64,000 nt of DNA from Brienomyrus brachyistius (GCF_023856365.1 NC_064548.1:5680642-5744641); one strand, 5' to 3'. Shown: positions 61,201 to 63,009, numbered from the stretch's first letter. The notes: a model not told the origin generated them from the letters alone. Numbers and translations are program-made.

Positions 61201-63009
61201 AGAAGGTCACGGTAGGTGGGCGTGTTGGGCTAACCAGAAGATCACGGTATGTGGGCATGTTGCGCTAACCGGAATGTCACGGTATGTGGGCATGTTGCGC
61301 TAACCGGAATGTCACGGTAGGTGGGCGTGTTGGGCTAACCAGAAGGTCACGGTAGGTGGGCGTGTTGGGCTAACCAGAAGGTCACGGTAGGTGGGCGTGT
61401 TGGGCTAACCAGAAGGTCACGGTAGGTGGGCATGTTGGGCTAACCAGAATATCACGGTATGTGGGCATGTTGCGCTAACCGGAATGTCACGGTAGGTGGG
61501 CGTGTTGCGCTAACCAGAAGGTCACAGTAGGTGGGAGGGTTGGACTAACCAGAAGGTCACGGTGTGGGTACTTGGTGGTTGCTGAGTTTATATCCATATC
61601 CCAGGAATTCATTGTAATCACACCCAGAAATCACAGCCTACTGATGTTTGTCTTCAGATGGCCTTCTGTCTGTGAAAATATTACAGGAAGTGGTTTAATT
61701 TTTTTAAACAATACAGTTCTCAGTGAAAACCCAATGTGAATAGTGCAAAGTGCTTTGAACGGCTCCATCTTCTAAGGCGGGAATTAGTGGCAAACTCTGT
61801 GATGGATGATTGAAAGGAATGCAGAATCAAAGCTGAAAGTCATCTCAGGATTGATGTGTGGCAAGGTCTGGCCGCTCTGAGTCCACATGAGTGGTCTGCC
61901 CCCCCTGCCTGCCCGCCCACACAAGGCTTTCCTAGCTGTTTGTACAATACATGTACAGGTCCATTGGAATGCTTCTTTTCACATACCGCACCATGCTTTC
62001 CATTGAAACACAGGTGCACATACAGAAACACACACACGTGTGCGTGAGTGTGTGTGTGTGTGTGTATATATATTTGTATAGACAGTTCAGAGTTTAGCTT
62101 GGGTGTCTGAGGACCGGTCTGCCATTTATGCAGCACACTGCTGCATTTTGGAGCATTAAGGGCCGGCCTCACTCAAGGCAGCCTTGCCAACTTTCGTCAG
62201 CTGGCTGGAGTGAGACTTACAATTTGAGACAAGTCTGCCCAGGCATGCACACGCGTTAATATGTATGTAACAGTTTTATTATCATGTAAATAGTCTGTAG
62301 TGTTTGTAAACTATCCCAGCACTGATGTTACTAATTATAGGTTTATAATTGAATAATATAGATTTGCCATCAGATTTCTTGCGTGCGCATGAGTCTGAAA
62401 GCTGAGTGTCACGCCAGATGAGTGAGAGTTGGCAACCCGGTCAGGGGCCCAGAGGACATGTGACTATTCTGGTGCCACCAGGGGTCACACTGGCGATCTT
62501 CCGATCATGGGCACAGAGGCTTAACCAGCTAAGCCACACATCGCTGCTCTCTTCCTATGTATGCCCAAAATGTGAGCAGTCCTGATAATTCCATTTAATG
62601 ACACTGGATCTTTTGGGGGCAGTGTGCGGATGATAGGGTTAGGACACACTGTGCCTGTGATCGGAAGGTTGGCGGTTCAGATCCCAAGTTTGGCAAAGTG
62701 ATGTCACTGTCGGACCCCTCATCCAGTCCCTTAATCCCCAATTGTTCCAGGGACTGGCTGACTCTGCTGTCTCAGAAATGTACATCTGCTTAATATTATG
62801 TAAATGTGTTCCCCCATTACGTGGTTGTTGTTTAATAAACAATTAAACAAGATGTCAAAGTTGTTTTCCATTATAACTAATTGTTTTGGCCGTTTCTAGT
62901 GGCGACTCCGTCCTGTTCACTGGATGAGTATGACTGCGTCATTGGGGGCTGTGTCTCTGCCCATCTGAGATGTGACGGCCACGACGACTGCCCAGACGCC
63001 TCTGACGAG
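337..63009 (+). CDS. lrp1b: lrp1b, internal part of the gene (21 exons, 5' and 3' incomplete)
   Basis: This is an internal part of a giant LDL-receptor-family endocytic receptor. The exons, all supported by phase, are 337-459, 5113-5232, 6313-6441, 8640-8762, 9796-9936, 10629-10816, 23133-23316, 23928-24013, 29780-29902, 33111-33292, 33636-33835, 36305-36493, 36659-36807, 38176-38269, 39779-39895, 40503-40622, 41957-42076, 53742-53858, 57085-57191, 58743-58875 and 62900-63009. Together they make 2855 nt without a stop. The domain order is LDLa x6, EGF x2, YWTD propeller, EGF, LDLa x8. LRP1, LRP1B and LRP2 share this order between their third and fourth ligand-binding clusters. I choose LRP1B because the sequence follows LRP1B wording that I remember (DCC in propeller blade 3, [33 protein letters not shown]) rather than LRP1. 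The protein should act at the cell surface, binding and internalising ligands. Transmembrane and NPxY parts lie downstream of the window. A database search would settle the paralogue. Confidence 0.93.
2592..2990 (+). repeat. Polypyrimidine (CT-rich) tract, about 400 bp
   Basis: Almost only C and T on the + strand, mostly (TTCC)n, (CTCCT)n and (TCT)n variants. Low complexity keeps several frames open, which explains the Ser/Leu/Phe/Pro-rich ORFs here and the Lys/Glu/Arg-rich one opposite. Such tracts can adopt triplex (H-DNA) structure and can slow replication; that is inference here. Confidence 0.85.
3231..3460. repeat. Dispersed fish repeat, probable
   Basis: Contains the phrase taactgatccccttgtggggg followed by an A-rich segment. 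Similar phrases recur in many fish genomes. No coding potential and no clear ends. Confidence 0.4.
4741..4996 (+). repeat. Duplicated segment, copy 1 (lacks the exon)
   Basis: It resembles the sequence on both sides of exon 2. The first part (4741-4822, ataaatcttctttttatttc and onward) matches 4993-5070. The second part (4831-4996, with catgaatacattttcagac and cagcattgatttg) matches 5651-5797. The best reading is an old tandem duplication of the exon 2 neighbourhood in which this copy lost its middle. Confidence 0.6.
4993..5797 (+). repeat. Duplicated segment, copy 2 (contains exon 2)
   Basis: The flanks match copy 1 at 4741-4996, while the central part (about 5071-5650), with exon 2, has no match there. 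Shared words include attagttggttcttggcttg on the left and cagcattgatttgtccagac on the right. Confidence 0.55.
5113..5232 (+). CDS. lrp1b: lrp1b exon 2: LDLa repeat
   Basis: The exon is 120 nt, phase 1-1, with acceptor tttcatag and donor gtgagg. It encodes [16 protein letters not shown] and then a module ending [18 protein letters not shown], with six cysteines. [10 protein letters not shown] is a wording I associate with LRP1B. The acidic residue normally after CG in CGDGxDE is Asn here; that Asp is one of the calcium-binding side chains, so this repeat may hold calcium less tightly. Long flanking repeats bracket the exon. Confidence 0.9.
5233..6312 (+). other. lrp1b: Intron 2 (1.08 kb)
   Basis: Holds the right half of duplicated copy 2 (to about 5797) and a degenerate tandem repeat (6008-6300) running almost to the acceptor ttttccag of exon 3. 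The rest shows nothing recognisable. Confidence 0.8.
6008..6300 (+). repeat. Degenerate tandem repeat, about 5 copies
   Basis: Phrases such as gtgaatgactcccacacatc, gtgaatgactctcatgcagc, gtcaatgactctcatttgtc and gaacaatcccacgcatccct recur every 50-70 bp, each followed by a variant of gtgctttttggtccccgtga. The copies are strongly diverged. Confidence 0.55.
6313..6441 (+). CDS. lrp1b: lrp1b exon 3: LDLa repeat
   Basis: The exon is 129 nt, phase 1-1, with acceptor ttttccag and donor gtaacg. It encodes [20 protein letters not shown], then [21 protein letters not shown]: six cysteines and an intact D-x-S-D-E calcium motif. The spacing between the third and fourth cysteines and the Trp before CDG are standard for the family. 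Confidence 0.91.
6775..6860 (-). mobile_element. CR1-like LINE 3' end fragment
   Basis: The sequence ggctattcggcccatcaggt followed by tcgtttgggg is the reverse complement of a close variant of the 3' tail of the LINE at 14886-16419 (gatgggctgaatggcctcct). Only the 3' end remains, typical of 5'-truncated LINE insertions. Confidence 0.6.
8286..8342 (+). repeat. (TA)n microsatellite
   Basis: About 26 TA units with one interruption (tacata) near the 3' end. Probably polymorphic in length and able to form cruciform or unpaired DNA. Confidence 0.95.
8367..8570 (+). repeat. 43-bp tandem repeat, about 5 copies
   Basis: The unit contains gtgtcctgtagctgattcct and gtagtatatgtgtctg. Starts at 8410, 8453, 8496 and 8539 are exactly 43 bp apart, with a diverged first copy at about 8367. 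A related copy lies at 7332-7430 on the other side of the (TA)n run. Confidence 0.85.
8640..8762 (+). CDS. lrp1b: lrp1b exon 4: LDLa repeat with a GC donor
   Basis: The exon is 123 nt, phase 1-1, with acceptor cacccgcag. It encodes [18 protein letters not shown] and a module ending [17 protein letters not shown], six cysteines with an intact calcium motif. NNT is a possible N-glycosylation site. The reading frame requires the exon to end at 8762, where the intron begins gcaagt, so this is a GC-AG intron. The only nearby GT (8767) would leave the wrong phase. Position +5 G and the strong aagt match the usual context of functional GC donors. Confidence 0.91.
8763..9795 (+). other. lrp1b: Intron 4 (1.03 kb, GC-AG type)
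   Basis: Starts gcaagt and ends cgtgcag. It holds a dispersed repeat (about 8800-8965) shared with three other places in the window. The region 9480-9710 has a short SINE-like look (ccagaacttgaggcggttcg) without clear ends. Confidence 0.8.
8800..8965 (+). repeat. Dispersed repeat family A, copy 1
   Basis: Contains gctgtttaccaccactcaag, ccttatttaagacatgctga and gcatgttctgctaac followed by an agacagctacaatc end. The same order of words is found at 43280-43465 (+), and the end part is inverted at 42190-42310 and 56490-56600. Confidence 0.6.
9796..9936 (+). CDS. lrp1b: lrp1b exon 5: LDLa repeat
   Basis: The exon is 141 nt, phase 1-1, with acceptor cgtgcag and donor gtaagg. It encodes [16 protein letters not shown] and a module ending [20 protein letters not shown]. 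It has six cysteines and an intact calcium motif. The extra residues before the last cysteine (LPRNPK) match the long last loop I recall for the equivalent LRP1B repeat. Confidence 0.91.
9937..10628 (+). other. lrp1b: Intron 5 (0.69 kb)
   Basis: Contains a CT-rich stretch rich in ctctctatctc phrases (about 10055-10220). The acceptor is gtccccag before agagcc. Nothing else seen. Confidence 0.8.
10629..10816 (+). CDS. lrp1b: lrp1b exon 6: LDLa repeat plus first half of an EGF domain
   Basis: The exon is 188 nt, entering in phase 1 and leaving in phase 0. It starts [16 protein letters not shown], closes the LDLa module with [16 protein letters not shown], then begins an EGF module, [19 protein letters not shown], ending GYK. 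This last LDLa repeat of the cluster has six cysteines; NGS is a possible glycosylation site. The EGF half has three cysteines; the other three are in exon 7, 12.3 kb away. The donor gtttga is weak (T at +3 and +4), with only +5 G supporting it. Confidence 0.9.
11978..12014 (+). repeat. (TA)n microsatellite
   Basis: About 18 uninterrupted TA units within an AT-rich context. Confidence 0.95.
12120..13130 (+). repeat. Degenerate long-period tandem repeat, tentative
   Basis: Several phrases recur at irregular spacing of roughly 120-200 bp: cacaaatctt or similar, gaagcagcag or gaagcagcgt, and ggtagcaaag, gtgacagcaaag or gtggctgcaaag. The order of words is kept but the copies are badly diverged. 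A dot plot would decide. Confidence 0.4.
13545..13800 (+). mobile_element. MITE family B, diverged copy
   Basis: Shares with the next element the run from a gtgataaaaatc phrase through a ttataaaaaaa stretch to ggttaaggtcagggctggga and the ttcccatggaaatgaat end. It lacks clean terminal repeats. Confidence 0.5.
13801..13848 (+). repeat. (TG)n-rich microsatellite
   Basis: An interrupted TG run (with CG steps) directly before the MITE at 13851. Confidence 0.85.
13851..14133. mobile_element. MITE family B with perfect 21-bp terminal inverted repeats
   Basis: The left end, ggtatacctatccttatggg plus one g, is repeated exactly in inverted form at 14113-14133. The element is 283 bp and non-coding. 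Inside are cataacgtgataaatatccg and ggttagggctgggtaggggt. Related copies are at 13545-13800, 20867-21115 (inverted) and, partly, 51594-51700. The superfamily is not clear to me. Confidence 0.7.
14590..14700 (+). repeat. Dispersed fish repeat, probable
   Basis: Starts cagtttttattgtcatgtac followed by agagtacaatgcaat. The same opening theme occurs at 39330 and, loosely, at 58440. Non-coding. Confidence 0.4.
14886..16419 (+). mobile_element. CR1-like LINE, 5'-truncated and broken
   Basis: This is the remains of a non-LTR retrotransposon reverse transcriptase, in the same orientation as the gene. The first frame (14892-15401) shows typical RT words: [49 protein letters not shown] at 15399-15401 (probably CAG-CGA decay) interrupts it before [21 protein letters not shown] frameshift near 15530 leads to the catalytic FADDTK frame (15533-16153), followed by [20 protein letters not shown]. 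Another shift near 16140 leads to [18 protein letters not shown] and the C-terminus at 16346. The 3' tail contains gatgggctgaatggcctcct and ends in repeated gttcttacgttcttatg. No endonuclease domain is present. The RT wording and tail fit the CR1 group of the Jockey superfamily. It is inactive. Confidence 0.85.
16420..16804. other. Short stretch between two transposons
   Basis: Non-coding. It starts with a phrase resembling a hAT end (ggctgagaaccgctgcg), so it could be the outer part of the hAT element at 16805-18480. No clear terminal repeat found. Confidence 0.35.
16805..18480 (-). pseudogene. hAT-type transposase fossil
   Basis: Read on the minus strand, pieces of one transposase appear in order. 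The N-proximal part (18474-18088) includes [15 protein letters not shown] and [21 protein letters not shown] middle part (18027-17767) includes [17 protein letters not shown], a hallmark of hAT transposases. Next comes [20 protein letters not shown] (17544-17317). The C-terminal dimerisation region is at 16830-16995, with [20 protein letters not shown]. Stops and frameshifts separate the pieces, so no protein can be made. No BED zinc finger was seen. A domesticated gene is unlikely because the frame is broken several times. Confidence 0.85.
18485..20425 (-). mobile_element. Degraded non-LTR retrotransposon (LINE), antisense
   Basis: On the minus strand the order is an N-terminal linker (20297-19650, with [20 protein letters not shown]), then RT pieces: [13 protein letters not shown] (19414-19220), [20 protein letters not shown] (19299-19045), a degraded [11 protein letters not shown], then [19 protein letters not shown] (19044-18838) and [20 protein letters not shown] (18871-18536). 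These are the regular landmarks of a LINE reverse transcriptase found widely in fish. Many stops and shifts make it inactive. The exact clade (I-like or another) is not decided. Confidence 0.75.
20426..20866. other. Intron stretch, MITE-like in part
   Basis: The part from 20435 to 20560 (gcggtgcttttccacagcac and onward) looks like a palindromic fish MITE but I could not define ends. The rest shows nothing. Confidence 0.35.
20867..21115 (-). mobile_element. MITE family B, inverted copy
   Basis: The reverse complement of the 13851-14133 type: ttaatttctatgggcataac, ccctactcagccctaacctt and gtttttatcacattatgggg occur in inverted order. A (CA)n run follows at 21138-21155. Confidence 0.6.
21552..21828. 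mobile_element. MITE with imperfect terminal inverted repeats
   Basis: The left end holds tggctgcatccttttaaggc and the right end, inverted, tggctgcattcttaaaatg, within a longer imperfect match. It is 277 bp and non-coding; ORFs here are chance. Superfamily unknown. Confidence 0.5.
22083..22403. mobile_element. hAT-like MITE with 8-bp target duplication
   Basis: The terminal inverted repeats begin acagatgcttctctgcttac on the left and, inverted, acagacgctcctctacttac on the right. The word ttttaatt flanks both ends (22075-22082 and about 22402-22409), a target duplication of the size hAT elements make. About 320 bp, non-coding. Confidence 0.65.
22790..22864. mobile_element. Short palindromic MITE
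   Basis: The 24-bp arms tttatactaatgcgtagagt(ctac) and, inverted, tttatacttctgcatagaat(ctac) agree at 20 of 24 positions. The whole unit is about 75 bp and ends some 270 bp before exon 7. Confidence 0.6.
23133..23316 (+). CDS. lrp1b: lrp1b exon 7: second half of EGF plus calcium-binding EGF
   Basis: The exon is 184 nt, entering in phase 0 and leaving in phase 1, with acceptor tgtatccag and donor gtatgg. It starts [16 protein letters not shown], which completes the EGF begun in exon 6. Next is a six-cysteine [18 protein letters not shown] through [17 protein letters not shown]. The DxDEC start and the C-x-N-x4-Y-x-C-x-C pattern mark a calcium-binding EGF with a possible Asn beta-hydroxylation site. 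The module joins the ligand-binding cluster to the propeller. Open frame upstream of 23133 is intron read-through, not coding. Confidence 0.92.
23317..23927 (+). other. lrp1b: Intron 7 (0.61 kb)
   Basis: Donor gtatgg, acceptor cctccag. No repeat or other feature recognised. Confidence 0.8.
23928..24013 (+). CDS. lrp1b: lrp1b exon 8: start of the YWTD propeller
   Basis: The exon is 86 nt, entering in phase 1 and leaving in phase 0, with donor gtaagg. It encodes [20 protein letters not shown] followed by SNYTLLKQ. This is the first strand set of the propeller; NYT is a possible glycosylation site. LRP1 has a similar but clearly different wording here (ANHHEIRKM as I recall), which supports LRP1B. 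Confidence 0.92.
24880..25260 (-). mobile_element. Possible Tc1/mariner fragment
   Basis: The phrase tcccaatgggattcagattg with the gagactgactgg that follows resembles the minus strand of Tc1-like elements around their DDE region. No protein piece can be read, so this is tentative. Confidence 0.3.
26302..26662 (+). mobile_element. GGAT-tailed dispersed repeat (SINE or LINE end), copy 1
   Basis: Begins ggggtggcatggtggtgcag and shows a tRNA-like head with a B-box-like ggttcgagtctc at 26358. The body is gtttgcatgttctccccatg and similar, then cacagtccaaaaacatgctg and aggataggctccgg, and it ends in a (GGAT)n tail. This is a very common fish repeat type. Other copies: 37745-38066 (+) and 50232-50520 (-). 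Confidence 0.8.
27700..27990 (+). repeat. Diverged tandem repeat, about 55-bp unit, 5 copies
   Basis: The unit runs from a gataatcattaaccaatgag phrase through a ggctttcccctgtgtc-like phrase to tgcctgta. Unit starts lie near 27722, 27775, 27827, 27882 and 27935. Confidence 0.75.
29780..29902 (+). CDS. lrp1b: lrp1b exon 9: propeller blade
   Basis: The exon is 123 nt, phase 0-0, with acceptor ctccacag and donor gtacgg. It encodes [20 protein letters not shown], then [20 protein letters not shown] and [13 protein letters not shown] is the YWTD-type strand; NGS is a possible glycosylation site. A tandem repeat starts 17 bp after the donor. Confidence 0.93.
29920..30700 (+). repeat. 154-bp dimeric tandem repeat, about 5 copies
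   Basis: The start word tctctcctttggtg occurs at 29920, 30074 and 30228, exactly 154 bp apart. Each unit has two related halves of about 77 bp: one with gcctggcctgagggacatta, the other with aaactgtgggtcccggtcag, both followed by aactcaggacatagtgaagc. A last diverged half-copy is at about 30768-30830. Confidence 0.9.
31604..31791. mobile_element. hAT-like MITE (CAGGGGTG ends)
   Basis: The left end caggggtggccaatcttatc and the inverted right end caggggtgtccaatcttatc are near-perfect terminal inverted repeats of about 30 bp. The word gtttaatata flanks both sides (31594-31603 and 31792-31801). About 188 bp, non-coding. CAGGGG ends are usual for hAT elements, though those normally make 8-bp duplications, so the exact border is uncertain by two bases. 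Confidence 0.75.
32792..32930 (+). mobile_element. tRNA-derived SINE family C, diverged copy
   Basis: The start tgtggcttagcaggttaggc followed by ctctgtctgtgaacggaagg matches the tRNA-like heads at 49316 and 62632. It is strongly diverged. Confidence 0.5.
33111..33292 (+). CDS. lrp1b: lrp1b exon 10: propeller blades
   Basis: The exon is 182 nt, entering in phase 0 and leaving in phase 2, with acceptor ctctgcag and donor gtatgt. It encodes [20 protein letters not shown], then [20 protein letters not shown], then the blade start [18 protein letters not shown] replaces YWTD, giving one cysteine inside the propeller. Confidence 0.93.
33293..33635 (+). other. lrp1b: Intron 10 (0.34 kb)
   Basis: Donor gtatgt, acceptor cctgattag. 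No other feature seen. Confidence 0.85.
33636..33835 (+). CDS. lrp1b: lrp1b exon 11: propeller blades with a CC pair
   Basis: The exon is 200 nt, entering in phase 2 and leaving in phase 1, with donor gtaagt. It encodes [20 protein letters not shown], then [20 protein letters not shown], then [15 protein letters not shown]. The neighbouring cysteines in FWVDCCEDP stand where LRP1 has a WTDWG-type wording and match my memory of LRP1B, so this exon is the best single marker of the paralogue. Confidence 0.93.
33836..36304 (+). other. lrp1b: Intron 11 (2.5 kb)
   Basis: Mainly a Tc1/mariner fossil (34283-35613). The remainder (33836-34280 and 35614-36300) is AT-rich without recognised features. 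The acceptor is cctttctag. Confidence 0.8.
34283..35613 (+). mobile_element. Tc1/mariner transposon, broken
   Basis: The terminal inverted repeats are tacagccatggccgaaagtt (34282 on) and, inverted, tacaggagtggccaaaactt (35613 back), both next to the TA target. A transposase is readable in pieces: [18 protein letters not shown] (from about 34725), [19 protein letters not shown] (the second catalytic Asp region, 34851-34907), [14 protein letters not shown] and [20 protein letters not shown] with ENLWSILKR (35190-35275; the last catalytic residue area). Stops and shifts near 34910 and 35100-35180 break it. About 1.33 kb, typical for the family. Inactive. Confidence 0.9.
36305..36493 (+). CDS. 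lrp1b: lrp1b exon 12: last propeller blade
   Basis: The exon is 189 nt, phase 1-1, with acceptor cctttctag and donor gtaatt. It encodes [20 protein letters not shown], then [20 protein letters not shown], then [36 protein letters not shown] is the last YWTD repeat, and YHPLRQPD is the conserved lead to the next EGF. The frame runs on into the intron only briefly. Confidence 0.93.
36494..36658 (+). other. lrp1b: Intron 12 (165 bp), ending in a C-run
   Basis: The shortest intron in the window. It contains a run of 17 C at 36634-36650, just before the acceptor gtgcccag. Such a run is prone to length change and forms most of the polypyrimidine tract. Confidence 0.9.
36659..36807 (+). CDS. lrp1b: lrp1b exon 13: EGF domain and start of the next LDLa cluster
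   Basis: The exon is 149 nt, entering in phase 1 and leaving in phase 0, with donor gtgaga. It encodes [20 protein letters not shown], then [20 protein letters not shown], then CLSNCTASQ. Six EGF cysteines are followed by the first cysteine of the next LDLa repeat (SNC). NCT and NKT are possible glycosylation sites. ACPTNFYL is strongly conserved in LRP1 and LRP1B. Confidence 0.93.
37043..37250. mobile_element. MITE with GGTACCATTTTA ends
   Basis: The left end tttatttggtaccattttag and the inverted right end aataaacggtaccattttac form terminal repeats of about 28 bp. About 208 bp, AT-rich, non-coding. Confidence 0.6.
37745..38066 (+). mobile_element. GGAT-tailed dispersed repeat, copy 2
   Basis: A diverged relative of 26302-26662: cagcaagcactgttgcttcg, gagtttccttgttctcct, catcctgggttgttccctgc and a final atggatggatgg tail in the same order. 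Confidence 0.7.
38176..38269 (+). CDS. lrp1b: lrp1b exon 14: LDLa repeat (remaining five cysteines)
   Basis: The exon is 94 nt, entering in phase 0 and leaving in phase 1, with acceptor cttgtgcag and donor gtgagt. It encodes [20 protein letters not shown] and [11 protein letters not shown]. With the SNC of exon 13 this makes a full six-cysteine LDLa repeat with an intact calcium motif. It is the first repeat of the second cluster in the window. Confidence 0.93.
38270..39778 (+). other. lrp1b: Intron 14 (1.5 kb)
   Basis: Mostly unremarkable to 39325, then a dispersed repeat and a short-period tandem (39325-39715). The acceptor is ctttaatag. Confidence 0.8.
39325..39715 (+). repeat. Dispersed repeat followed by a short tandem repeat
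   Basis: Begins caagatcattatttgtcatg, like 14590-14700, then passes into a degenerate array of cagtgcaaaacaatacaaga-type units of about 16-25 bp from 39440 on. The antisense ORFs rich in Cys, Leu and Val come from this array. Confidence 0.65.
39779..39895 (+). CDS. lrp1b: lrp1b exon 15: LDLa repeat
   Basis: The exon is 117 nt, phase 1-1, with acceptor ctttaatag and donor gtaagg. It encodes [20 protein letters not shown] and [18 protein letters not shown]. It has six cysteines and an intact D-x-S-D-E motif. Confidence 0.93.
39896..40502 (+). other. lrp1b: Intron 15 (0.61 kb)
   Basis: Contains a (CT)n run (40181-40207). The acceptor is attttccag. Nothing else recognised. Confidence 0.85.
40503..40622 (+). 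CDS. lrp1b: lrp1b exon 16: LDLa repeat
   Basis: The exon is 120 nt, phase 1-1, with acceptor attttccag and donor gtaagt. It encodes [20 protein letters not shown] and [20 protein letters not shown]. It has six cysteines. An AED in place of GSD still leaves the acidic calcium residues; this matches the LRP1 and LRP1B form (GxEDE) of this repeat. Confidence 0.93.
40623..41956 (+). other. lrp1b: Intron 16 (1.33 kb), ending in a TG run
   Basis: No recognised element from 40623 to 41870. The last 85 bp hold a (TG)n run (41872-41936) and the short acceptor ccctcttcag. Confidence 0.85.
41872..41936 (+). repeat. (TG)n microsatellite at the acceptor of exon 17
   Basis: About 32 TG units with one TTTG interruption. 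It ends 20 bp before the exon, so the polypyrimidine tract between it and the AG is very short. Confidence 0.95.
41957..42076 (+). CDS. lrp1b: lrp1b exon 17: LDLa repeat
   Basis: The exon is 120 nt, phase 1-1, with acceptor ccctcttcag and donor gtaggt. It encodes [20 protein letters not shown] and [19 protein letters not shown]. It has six cysteines and an intact calcium motif. [13 protein letters not shown] is LRP1B-like wording (LRP1 has a different middle as I recall). Confidence 0.93.
42190..42310 (-). repeat. Dispersed repeat family A, inverted copy
   Basis: On the minus strand the phrases cagcatgttctgctaaccag and ccagacagctatgatg appear, as in 8800-8965 and 43280-43465. Confidence 0.55.
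43280..43465 (+). repeat. Dispersed repeat family A, copy 2
   Basis: Matches 8800-8965 in order: actgtctaccgccactcaaa, a cctcagacagtcactac phrase, ccttatttaggagatggtga and atgttctgctaaccagttac. Confidence 0.65.
44293..45151 (+). repeat. 50-bp minisatellite, about 17 copies
   Basis: The unit is ggcaccccatccggcctgta, cccgtgctgctttgtgccct and ctggcagcct in a row (50 bp). Variants are cccgtgct, cccatgct or ccagtgct in the middle and cacc or catc at the start. 50 is not a multiple of three and no register has a stop, so all frames on both strands stay open. That gives the long repetitive ORFs (up to 322 codons). These are not genes. Confidence 0.97.
45533..46070 (-). mobile_element. Tc1/mariner element, internally deleted
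   Basis: The ends tacagcactggaaaaagtta (45533) and, inverted, tacagctctggtaaaaatgt (46070) lie next to TA. On the minus strand an N-terminal transposase piece is readable (45796-45650): [15 protein letters not shown], then [20 protein letters not shown]. The catalytic domain is missing; the element is about 540 bp. Confidence 0.8.
47105..48615 (+). repeat. 23/33-bp minisatellite, about 1.5 kb
   Basis: Two unit lengths alternate: 23 bp (agctagctaaaacacctatc plus atc) and 33 bp with an extra agctatcatc. The marker tagaacagctatcatcagtt occurs at 47461 and at 48121, exactly 660 bp apart, in matching surroundings, so part of the array was duplicated as a block. Confidence 0.95.
49311..49570 (+). 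mobile_element. tRNA-derived SINE family C, best copy
   Basis: A tRNA-like head runs from agtggctcagcgggctaagt through ctctgtgcctgtgatcgg to a B-box-like ggtttgaacccca. A body follows with cttaacccctcagccctag and a tail near ttgtactcacacttgtgcaa. Pol III promoter boxes are recognisable but diverged. Confidence 0.65.
50232..50520 (-). mobile_element. GGAT-tailed dispersed repeat, inverted copy
   Basis: The reverse complement of the 26302-26662 type: cacccattcattttttgtac marks the worn tail, then caacccagaatggggtgcca, gaatgtttttggactgtggg and gtgaggcagcagtgctaacc in order. A (GT)n run follows at 50519-50554. Confidence 0.8.
50519..50554 (+). repeat. (GT)n microsatellite
   Basis: About 17 GT units next to the head end of the inverted repeat. 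Confidence 0.95.
50863..51290 (+). repeat. 55-bp minisatellite, about 7-8 copies
   Basis: The unit contains gggactcttccggtccacat, gcggtccatgttttaagg and aatgcccctgctctagt. Matching positions 50901, 50956 and 51011 are 55 bp apart. Minor variants are G/A in ggggct/gggact and T/C in agtg/agcg. Confidence 0.95.
51444..51580 (+). mobile_element. tRNA-derived SINE family C, partial copy
   Basis: Has the B-box-like gctggttcgaatcttgtcc, then ccttaagccccccctgcaaa and atgttccagggagttgac, matching the body of the copy at 62610-62830. Confidence 0.5.
51594..51700 (+). mobile_element. MITE family B, partial copy
   Basis: tagttttataaaaaaatatg, an aaaatctcgtatttcatctgg phrase and ggttagggctaggtagggat follow the order of the element at 13851-14133. 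Ends at a (GT)n run. Confidence 0.5.
51701..51897 (+). repeat. Microsatellites (GT)n and (GT)n(GA)n
   Basis: An impure GT run (51701-51745) and a compound (GT)n(GA)n (51829-51897). The ORF over this region is low-complexity. Confidence 0.9.
51741..52470 (+). repeat. Two direct copies of an 80-bp segment
   Basis: 51747-51825 and 52380-52460 share caaccatttagatatctttt- and aaaacctttttaataacttt-like starts, then atttcacccctagcaactta versus atttcatccctaacaacttc and atttcattgttcc. A poly-T run (52121-52142) lies between them. Confidence 0.5.
53742..53858 (+). CDS. lrp1b: lrp1b exon 18: LDLa repeat
   Basis: The exon is 117 nt, phase 1-1, with acceptor tgtgactag and donor gtaaga. It encodes [20 protein letters not shown] and [19 protein letters not shown]. 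It has six cysteines with an intact SDE; NNS is a possible glycosylation site. The donor neighbourhood is repeated several times downstream, and the frame stays open well past the donor. Confidence 0.92.
53905..54325 (+). repeat. CT-rich tandem array carrying donor-like sites
   Basis: Five copies of tgctgtaaggtccccatctg and taccggtattcctgcccc, 61-85 bp apart, are joined by (CT)n runs of varied length. Each copy has a donor-like gtaagg or gtgaga at 53954, 54015, 54086, 54171 and 54235, close in wording to the real donor region tgcagtaagatccccggcac at 53855. Confidence 0.9.
56490..56640 (-). repeat. Dispersed repeat family A, inverted copy 2
   Basis: On the minus strand gatgctgaagtagcatgttc and ggctaactagctactgtagc correspond to the end of 8800-8965. 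Confidence 0.5.
57085..57191 (+). CDS. lrp1b: lrp1b exon 19: LDLa repeat (first five cysteines)
   Basis: The exon is 107 nt, entering in phase 1 and leaving in phase 0, with acceptor caatccag and donor gttagc (weak at +3/+4). It encodes [20 protein letters not shown] and [15 protein letters not shown]. The sixth cysteine is in exon 20 (KDC). TCTLKxFxCAxGxC is LRP1B-like wording. Confidence 0.91.
57192..58742 (+). other. lrp1b: Intron 19 (1.55 kb)
   Basis: Contains a C-run plus (CA)n at 58247-58298 and a weak dispersed-repeat phrase at 58436-58620 (gacttttattggccaagtaa). The acceptor is caccaacag. Nothing else recognised. Confidence 0.8.
58247..58298 (+). repeat. Poly-C and (CA)n microsatellite
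   Basis: A run of about 17 C passes directly into about 15 CA units. Confidence 0.95.
58743..58875 (+). CDS. lrp1b: lrp1b exon 20: end of one LDLa repeat and a full next repeat
   Basis: The exon is 133 nt, entering in phase 0 and leaving in phase 1, with acceptor caccaacag and donor gtaaga. KDC closes the repeat of exon 19. Then come [20 protein letters not shown] and [20 protein letters not shown]: six cysteines. KMGEDE replaces xDGSDE; human LRP1B has a similar KYGEDE as I recall, so this unusual calcium site is an old trait, not damage. Confidence 0.92.
59885..61575 (+). repeat. 35-bp minisatellite, about 48 copies, with a 210-bp higher order
   Basis: The unit is gtgggcgtgttgggctaacc followed by agaaggtcacggtag (35 bp; last base g or t). 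A variant pair agaagatcacggtatgtggg then catgttgcgctaaccggaat occurs at 60711, 60816, 61026, 61236 and 61446. The spacing is 105, 210, 210 and 210 bp, so six-unit blocks were copied as wholes. No indel disturbs the register over the variant blocks. Confidence 0.97.
62032..62075 (+). repeat. (TG)n/(TA)n microsatellite
   Basis: cacacacgtgtgcgtgagtg leads into about 9 TG units and a short TATA run. Confidence 0.85.
62450..62545 (-). mobile_element. tRNA-derived SINE family C, inverted fragment
   Basis: The reverse complement reads tgtgtggcttagctggttaa, then gcctctgtgcccatgatcgg, the tRNA-like head of the family. Confidence 0.6.
62617..62835 (+). mobile_element. tRNA-derived SINE family C, copy
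   Basis: The head holds cactgtgcctgtgatcggaa then gttggcggttcagatccc; the body is cccttaatccccaattgttc, cagggactggctgactctgc and a tail near ttaatattatgtaaatgtg. It ends 65 bp before exon 21. Confidence 0.6.
62900..63009 (+). CDS. lrp1b: lrp1b exon 21: LDLa repeat (first five cysteines)
   Basis: The exon is 110 nt, entering in phase 1 and leaving in phase 0, with acceptor cgtttctag and donor gtgcgt. It encodes [20 protein letters not shown] and [16 protein letters not shown]. The sixth cysteine must be in the next exon, outside the window, as in the exon 19/20 pair. Confidence 0.91.
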